Assembly (NCBI GenBank): GCA_937926215.1
Contig: CALEYA010000125.1
Span: 1 to 42,434, forward strand
Length of the DNA stretch: 42,434 nucleotides
Direction: 5' to 3'
Source of the DNA: an uncultured Croceitalea sp.
Lineage (GTDB): Bacteria; Bacteroidota; Bacteroidia; Flavobacteriales; Flavobacteriaceae
Positions 33,729-39,652 of this stretch are shown here, piece by piece (position 1 is the stretch's first letter; each line of letters opens with the position of its first letter). The position numbers and the translations under genes are program-made. Under the pieces are notes generated by a model, which saw only the letters and a program-made list of their open reading frames with translations, ran no database searches and had not been told where the DNA came from.

Positions 33729-36083
33729 ATGAAAAAAAATGTGTTTGCAGTGATGGTACTATCACTTTTTATTTTTGCCTGTTCGGATGATGATACTACG
33801 GTGCCAGATTTGCCTACAGATCCTCCGGTAGATTCACCAACCGATGGTGGTGATACAGGTGCGGCCAACTTTGTTTTTACGGAAGTGGAATACTTAGGGG
33901 ACCGCATAGAACTTTTTAACGCAGGTGATGCTGCTGCTAGCTTAGCCGACTATTTCTTATGCCTAGGCCCTGGTACCTATGCCCAAATAGGAAACCTGGA
34001 AACCGAAGGCGATGTAAACCTAGGGGCAGGGGAATACCTTACCGTTTTTTATGAAATGCCCGTACAAGAGGGAGGACTGGCGTTATACTCCAGCAATCAG
34101 TTTACCAGTGCAGAAGCCATTGTAGATTTTGTACAATGGGGAGCTGGCGAAAGTGCAAGGGAAAACGTTGCGGTAGAAGCTGGTATTTGGACAGCAGGTG
34201 ACTTTATTACCGTTCTTAATAACGAAAGCAACACGATCATTTTTGATGGAGAAGGTAATGCCGCAGCGGACTGGTCGGAAACATCCACGCCAACCTTTGG
34301 TGCGGAAAACGTCTTTACCATGCCCGAACAAATGCGTAGGTCCATTGTATTTAACGAAGTACAGTTCGGCAATTTGGATCAAGTAGAGTTGTACAACAAT
34401 GGGGATGTTACCATAGATTTAAGTGATTATTGGTTATGCTTGGGTCCTGGCAGGTATGCCCAAATAGGGAATCTTACACCAGTAAGTGGAACTATAGAAT
34501 TGGCTTCCGGGGAATTTTTGGTATTGCCATTTGATATGGACGATGCAGATGGTTTAGGTTTGTATTCAACAAACACCTTTGCCAGTGCAGAAGCCATTTT
34601 AGATTTCGTACAGTGGGGTGAAGCAGGTAGCCCAAGGGAAAATGTGGCCGCAGAGGCCGGTATTTGGACAGCGGGGGATTTTGTCCCAAGTGTTGGACCA
34701 TCAGCAAGTATTGAATATGATGGCGAAGGGGACGCAGCATCGGATTGGACAGAAGAAGCCATACCTTCCCTAGGGGAAGCCAATGATGCCGCAGCAAGAA
34801 CTACCGTATTTAATGTGACCATTAGCAATGTTACCAATTACCTGAACGTTGCGGTATTCAATACCCCTTTAGGCACAGATACCCCACGTCCTCTGGAGAA
34901 CGTTGGGGAACAATATCAAATCGATTTCCAAGCCGTTCCCGGTACCAATCTTTCATTGGTTACCATGATGGGCAACAGCAACGATTGGTTTTTAGCCCCT
35001 GAAGATTTTGGAGGTATCCCACTTTGGCAAAATGGTGCCGCTTTGAACGGTGTGGATATTGCCGATCAATTTATTCTTTATGATTTAGGTACGGAAGCGG
35101 ATAATGACCCGGCTTCATTTCCTCCAGCTGGGGCCAATGTTGGTGCGGAAGATCCAAATACCGCAACAAGAATTGTGGACAGGAATGGAAACAGGGGAGA
35201 TACCTATATGACCGCAGTTTTGGACTATGCCCCAGGTGATGGGAATTCCGCAGGAACGTTTACGTTGACCATTACAAGGTTAGCCGATAATTTTGTGGTT
35301 ACTCCAGGACTTGCCGTATTGCACACCTTGGAAAATCCATTCTTTACCCTGGGTGAAGAAGATAGGGGCGTAGGTCTGGAAGCAATTGCCGAGGACGGAA
35401 ACCCAATGCCATTGTACAATTGGTTTAGGGAAACAGGATCCACTGGGGCACCATTACGTTTGGCATCCTCTTTAAGTGTGTTCTCCCCAGGACTCGTATA
35501 TGCCTTTAACGGGGAACGCGATCCATTGGTGCTGCAAGGGGAAACCAATAGCCCAAACAATGGCTTGGAAGCCTTGGCTGAAGATGGTAATAATGCGGAG
35601 GCCGTAGCTTATCTAGAAAACCTTGGTCTGCCAGTTGCGGCAAGTAACGAAACGGAGAACATAGGACCTGGGGAAACCTTGACATTTTCTTTGGAAGTCC
35701 CGCAAGACCAAAACTTTAAGTTCAGTTTTGCGAGTATGCTCGTACAGACCAACGATTGGTTCATGTCGTATAACAATATGGGCTTCCCATTGTTTGATGA
35801 CGCTGGAAACCCAGTTTCCGGAACAGGGGCAAGTGAGCGGTCGTACTTGTACGATGCCGGTACTGAAGTGGATGAGGCTGTTGGTTTTGGAGCGAACCAA
35901 GCCCCAAGGCAAACAGGACCTGATCAAGGTGCAGAAGATGGTGATACCTTGGTACGTAGGGTAGGCGCAATTGAAGACGTGCAGTTTGGAAAAGGCGTTA
36001 TTGAAAGTGCTGCCGGAGTTATTTGGTTGCAAGACCCAAGAGGTGGCTACAATATAATCCGAGTGGATATTCAGCCACAATAA
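33729..36083 (+). CDS. Surface lipoprotein with two lamin-tail and two spondin-like domains
   Basis: The 784-residue protein has a lipoprotein signal peptide with lipid-accepting Cys18 (LFIFAC). The next residues SDDD match the lipoprotein export signal that sends Bacteroidota lipoproteins to the cell surface. Two lamin-tail-like beta-sandwich domains follow (~45-190 and ~203-348), near copies of each other (DYFLCLGPGTYAQIGNL and DYWLCLGPGRYAQIGNL; AEAIVDFVQWG and AEAILDFVQWG). The remainder carries two spondin_N-like units (~357-530 and ~535-784) with NDWFLAPEDFGGIPLW, NPFFTLGEEDRGVGLEAIAEDG, NDWFMSYNNMG and DAGTEVDEAVGFGANQAPRQ. A role in surface binding is likely; partner unknown. A terminator follows. 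It is divergent from the LytTR regulator. Confidence 0.88.
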   Translation: MKKNVFAVMVLSLFIFACSDDDTTVPDLPTDPPVDSPTDGGDTGAANFVFTEVEYLGDRIELFNAGDAAASLADYFLCLGPGTYAQIGNLETEGDVNLGAGEYLTVFYEMPVQEGGLALYSSNQFTSAEAIVDFVQWGAGESARENVAVEAGIWTAGDFITVLNNESNTIIFDGEGNAAADWSETSTPTFGAENVFTMPEQMRRSIVFNEVQFGNLDQVELYNNGDVTIDLSDYWLCLGPGRYAQIGNLTPVSGTIELASGEFLVLPFDMDDADGLGLYSTNTFASAEAILDFVQWGEAGSPRENVAAEAGIWTAGDFVPSVGPSASIEYDGEGDAASDWTEEAIPSLGEANDAAARTTVFNVTISNVTNYLNVAVFNTPLGTDTPRPLENVGEQYQIDFQAVPGTNLSLVTMMGNSNDWFLAPEDFGGIPLWQNGAALNGVDIADQFILYDLGTEADNDPASFPPAGANVGAEDPNTATRIVDRNGNRGDTYMTAVLDYAPGDGNSAGTFTLTITRLADNFVVTPGLAVLHTLENPFFTLGEEDRGVGLEAIAEDGNPMPLYNWFRETGSTGAPLRLASSLSVFSPGLVYAFNGERDPLVLQGETNSPNNGLEALAEDGNNAEAVAYLENLGLPVAASNETENIGPGETLTFSLEVPQDQNFKFSFASMLVQTNDWFMSYNNMGFPLFDDAGNPVSGTGASERSYLYDAGTEVDEAVGFGANQAPRQTGPDQGAEDGDTLVRRVGAIEDVQFGKGVIESAAGVIWLQDPRGGYNIIRVDIQPQ

Positions 36084-36105
36084 AAATCTTTTGATGTTTA
36101 GGTTG

Positions 36106-36145
36106 AGGTATGGCCGGGGCGTAAGTCCACGGCCATACCTTTTTT
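36106..36145 (+). terminator. Rho-independent terminator of the surface lipoprotein gene
   Basis: AGGTATGGCCG (36106-36116) pairs perfectly with CGGCCATACCT (36130-36140) and runs into TTTTTT. It starts 22 nt after the stop codon. Confidence 0.85.
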
Positions 36146-36279
36146 GTTTTTAGCCGTTTACGCAATTATCAAGACTTAAGATGCTACTGGGTTTGTCCTG
36201 AAGCTAGCGATCAAAAAAGGGATATTCCCAGTAACTTTTTGGGTGCCTTACCGTATCTTGGCAGTACCAATGTTTCGCA

Positions 36280-38598
36280 ATGAGCAGTAAGAATACAAGA
36301 AAAGTTTCGGTTACAGGTACTATTGAATTTGCAGATATAAAAATAACGGCACCGGCCACCTATGCCGCGGGTACGACAGCCATTGTAAATACCATTACCC
36401 ATTTGAATAAAGAGACAGGTTTGTTCAAGGCATTGGGAACGCTTTCCCATATGAACCAAAAGGACGGATTTGATTGTCCGGGCTGTGCTTGGCCAGATCC
36501 TGAGGAGCCTTCAAAATTAGGGGAATATTGCGAAAATGGGGCCAAGGCCATAGCGGAAGAAACCACTACGGAACGGGCAGATGCAAACTTTTTTAAGCGA
36601 TATTCTGTTGAAGAATTATCCACATGGTCGGATATGGCCATCGGAAAATGTGGACGACTTACGGAACCCATGGTGCTCCGGGAAGGTTCCGTGCATTATG
36701 AACCTATTTCTTGGGAAGCCGCTTTTGACCTAATCGCCCATGAACTTCGTGAACTGGATAGTCCGGACGAAGCCATTTTTTATACCTCCGGCCGATCAAG
36801 TAATGAGGCTGCATTTTTATATGGACTTTTTGCCAGGGCATTTGGCACCAATAATATGCCGGATTGTTCCAATATGTGCCACGAGTCCAGCGGGGTTGCC
36901 CTCAATGAGACCCTTGGTATAGGAAAAGGTTCCGTGACTTTGGAAGATATGCACCATGCCGAAGTAATTATGGTCATTGGGCAGAACCCAGGCACTAACC
37001 ATCCGAGGATGCTCTCCGCTTTGGAGAAATGCAAGAAAAATGGAGGGAAGATCATCGCCGTAAATCCATTGGAGGAAGCGGGACTCGTCCGATTTAAAAA
37101 CCCTCAAAAAGCGAACGGTATTTTGGGGGCCGGAACTCCATTGACCGATGTTTTTCTTCAGGTGAAAATCAATCAAGATGTGGCCCTCTTAAAATTGTTG
37201 ATGAAACGACTTTTGGCCATGGAAAGGGCAGGGGAAGCGGTGTTTGACCAAACCTTCATCAAAAGTAAGACAGCAGGTTATGAACAATTGATTGCCGATT
37301 TGGATGCCCATTCGGAAAAAACCCTTTTGGAATTGTGCGGTGTGGACTCCCATCACGTGGACGAGGCCGTTAAAGTCTTGGCCCAAGGAAAAAAAATAAT
37401 CATTTGTTGGGCCATGGGACTTACCCAACACAAAAATGGGGTAGACAACATTAGGGAATGTGTCAATTTACTGTTGTTAAAAGGAAGCATAGGTAAAAAA
37501 GGAGCGGGGACCTGCCCGGTACGGGGACACAGCAATGTGCAGGGTGATCGTAGTGTTGGTATTATGCACCATGTGTCAGAACCCTTAAACCGTTCCCTTA
37601 AAAATGTTTTTGGGATTACCCCTCCAAGCAAAGAAGGTTTGGACACGGTACACGCAATTAAAGCAATGCATGCTGGGAAAGCAAAGGTATTTATAGCCTT
37701 GGGAGGGAATTTTGTTTCCGCGGCTTCGGATACCCATTATACGGCAAAAGCCTTACAACAATGTAAACTTACCGTGGCTATCAGTACCAAATTGAACAGG
37801 GGGCATCTTATTACTGGAAAAACGGCACTTATCTTACCTACTTTAGGAAGAACGGAGTTGGATGCTTCCGGCGGTAAGCAACGCTTTGTAACCGTAGAAA
37901 ACAGTATGGGCAAAGTCCATCGGAGTAATGGCGGTAGAAAACCCATAAGCGATCAGTTAATGAGCGAGCCCAGTATTGTTGGGAATTTGGCGGATACCTA
38001 TTTTGCTGGGGAAAGTCCCATAGACTGGAAGGCCATGGCAGATAATTATCATCTTATTCGAGAAAGGATAACCGAAGTTTACGAGGGGTACACCAATTAT
38101 TCCGAACGCTCTAAAGGCTCCGGATTTTATTTGCCCAATAATGCAAGAGCGGGTGATTTTTCAAAGTTACCCAATGGAAAGGCGCAGTTTTCCGTAAATC
38201 GATTGGCGGAGCACAAGGTGAAGGCCGATGAATTTATTTTGATGACGATACGTAGCCACGACCAGTTCAATACCACGATCTATGATATGCACGATAGGTA
38301 TAGGGGTGTACATGGCGAACGACGGGTCGTTTTTATAAACCCGGAAGATATGCGTAGGCTGGATCTGCAAAAACTTCAAGAGGTAGATCTAATTTCCACT
38401 TATGATGAGGTGGTGCGCAGAGCGGAAGCTTTTAAAATAGTCCCTTATCAAATTCCAAAAGGGAACCTTGCTGCGTATTTTCCGGAAACCAATGTGTTGG
38501 TGCCTATAGATGGTTTTGCGGATAAGAGCAATACGCCCATAAGCAAATCCATTAAAGTGAAGATTAAGATTAGAACGGGCAATCCCCTTAAAAACTAA
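36280..38598 (+). CDS. FdhF/YdeP-family molybdopterin oxidoreductase
   Basis: The 772-residue protein is a formate-dehydrogenase-like molybdopterin enzyme of the FdhF/YdeP family (bis-MGD cofactor). The N-terminal CPGCAWPDPEEPSKLGEYCE has Cys66, Cys69 and Cys84 for an iron-sulfur site. Further marks are SGRSSNEAAFLYGLFARAFG and CHESSGVALNETLGIGKGSV, VIMVIGQNPGTNHPRML for the cofactor domain, and the C-terminal molybdopterin dinucleotide-binding domain with TIRSHDQFNTTIYDMHDRYR. Known YdeP-like proteins are linked to acid resistance in E. coli, but their substrate is unsettled; formate oxidation should not be assumed. No fdhD or molybdenum-cofactor gene lies nearby. The ATG at 36280 fits, and a hairpin follows the stop. 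Confidence 0.9.
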   Translation: MSSKNTRKVSVTGTIEFADIKITAPATYAAGTTAIVNTITHLNKETGLFKALGTLSHMNQKDGFDCPGCAWPDPEEPSKLGEYCENGAKAIAEETTTERADANFFKRYSVEELSTWSDMAIGKCGRLTEPMVLREGSVHYEPISWEAAFDLIAHELRELDSPDEAIFYTSGRSSNEAAFLYGLFARAFGTNNMPDCSNMCHESSGVALNETLGIGKGSVTLEDMHHAEVIMVIGQNPGTNHPRMLSALEKCKKNGGKIIAVNPLEEAGLVRFKNPQKANGILGAGTPLTDVFLQVKINQDVALLKLLMKRLLAMERAGEAVFDQTFIKSKTAGYEQLIADLDAHSEKTLLELCGVDSHHVDEAVKVLAQGKKIIICWAMGLTQHKNGVDNIRECVNLLLLKGSIGKKGAGTCPVRGHSNVQGDRSVGIMHHVSEPLNRSLKNVFGITPPSKEGLDTVHAIKAMHAGKAKVFIALGGNFVSAASDTHYTAKALQQCKLTVAISTKLNRGHLITGKTALILPTLGRTELDASGGKQRFVTVENSMGKVHRSNGGRKPISDQLMSEPSIVGNLADTYFAGESPIDWKAMADNYHLIRERITEVYEGYTNYSERSKGSGFYLPNNARAGDFSKLPNGKAQFSVNRLAEHKVKADEFILMTIRSHDQFNTTIYDMHDRYRGVHGERRVVFINPEDMRRLDLQKLQEVDLISTYDEVVRRAEAFKIVPYQIPKGNLAAYFPETNVLVPIDGFADKSNTPISKSIKVKIKIRTGNPLKN

Positions 38599-38599
38599 A

Positions 38600-38631
38600 A
38601 TAGGCGGTGGACAAAATTGCCCGCCGCCTAT
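38600..38631 (+). terminator. Hairpin after the molybdopterin oxidoreductase gene
   Basis: ATAGGCGG pairs with CCGCCTAT, with further inner pairs, 1 nt after the stop; no long T-run follows. A second small hairpin, GGGC/GCCC at 38659-38673, is followed by CTTTTTT and may finish termination before the convergent SprF-like gene. Confidence 0.5.
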
Positions 38632-38681
38632 CTTAAGTTAGAATTGGTATTATATTTTGGGCTTAAATGGCCCCTTTTTTA

Positions 38682-39617
38682 TCATAGCTTGAACTTCATA
38701 AAAATCTCATGGGTACCGTTATTGGCATCTACATTACCAATATCCGTGGCATTGGATACCTCGTATGCATAACCAAGGTCCAACCAATAGGATGCATCAA
38801 AGATGAACAAGCCACCAATGCCGCTGTCCAATCTGTAGTTGGCCCCCAGTTCCAATTTACCAAAGAACTTAAGCGCTGCCGTAAGATCCAATGATAATGG
38901 AGCTGCATTTACGTAGCGTACCATAAAAGAAGGTTTGAAGACAATGTCGCTAGAAAGCCCAAAATCATATCCTGCGGCCAGAAAGGCATGGATGCTGCTG
39001 TTGGAAATCCTTAAGTTCCCGTTTTCCTCTTCCAATCTGGAATTGCCCAACAGGTTGGGTGCGGAAAGCGATACAAAGAACTTTTCCCCTTTAAGGTATG
39101 CCCCTGCACCCACTACGGGAGCGAAACCACCGTCCAGATCCCCGTTCAACAAAGGATCACTTCCGTTGTTGAAGGACTGCAGGCTGTTCACGTCCGCATT
39201 ATAAGAACGTCCCCCGGCCTTGATACCAAAGAAAAGGTTCGTTTCACCGGAGATTTGCACCTTATAGGATACGTCCGCGGTCACCAAGGTAAGGTTCTCA
39301 ATAAAGGTCCTATCATTGATGATGGAGACCCCCACGCCAAGGTTGCTTCCAATACCTTTGGAAACAAAAACGTTCTGCGTTTCCGGGGCACCTTCGATAC
39401 CGCTCCATTGGCTCCTAATGTCCAGCCCTATTTCCAGGGCCCCGTTGGGGTCCCTGGTCTCCTCATTTTCGGCAGCACCTGCGTATGCCGGATTGATCAG
39501 GTTCATGTTATAGCGGTAAAAGATTCTGTTGGGGTCCTGCTGTGCTAGAAGCTGTGTTGCCGAGAAAGCGATGGCCAACAGCAGGACGTTTTTGATATAT
39601 TTTAATGTTGTGTACAT
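38682..39617 (-). CDS. PorP/SprF-family type IX secretion membrane protein
   Basis: The 311-residue protein starts with a signal peptide (YIKNVLLLAIAFSATQLLAQ) followed by the family opening QDPNRIFYRYNMNLINPAYAG, and ends in amphipathic strands of an outer-membrane beta-barrel (GANYRLDSGIGGLFIFDASYW, HEIFMKFKL). PorP/SprF proteins help T9SS export and anchor type-B (CHU_C) adhesins such as SprB at the surface. The ATG at 39617 is chosen because it leads directly into the signal peptide; an upstream ATG at 39674 lies inside the preceding gene and would add 19 polar residues. It follows the repetitive adhesin gene by 35 bp on the same strand, so it is probably that adhesin's dedicated partner. 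Confidence 0.92.
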   Translation of the reverse strand: MYTTLKYIKNVLLLAIAFSATQLLAQQDPNRIFYRYNMNLINPAYAGAAENEETRDPNGALEIGLDIRSQWSGIEGAPETQNVFVSKGIGSNLGVGVSIINDRTFIENLTLVTADVSYKVQISGETNLFFGIKAGGRSYNADVNSLQSFNNGSDPLLNGDLDGGFAPVVGAGAYLKGEKFFVSLSAPNLLGNSRLEEENGNLRISNSSIHAFLAAGYDFGLSSDIVFKPSFMVRYVNAAPLSLDLTAALKFFGKLELGANYRLDSGIGGLFIFDASYWLDLGYAYEVSNATDIGNVDANNGTHEIFMKFKL

Positions 39618-39652
39618 TGTATCGTTGTATTTTGTTATTGAAGTTGAAAAGC

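Noticed and set aside
36141-36279. Possible riboswitch or operator (ACTGGG/CCCAGT pair) before the molybdopterin oxidoreductase
   Set aside because: The arms are only 6 bp with a long spacer, and no known molybdenum-cofactor or other riboswitch core could be recognised.
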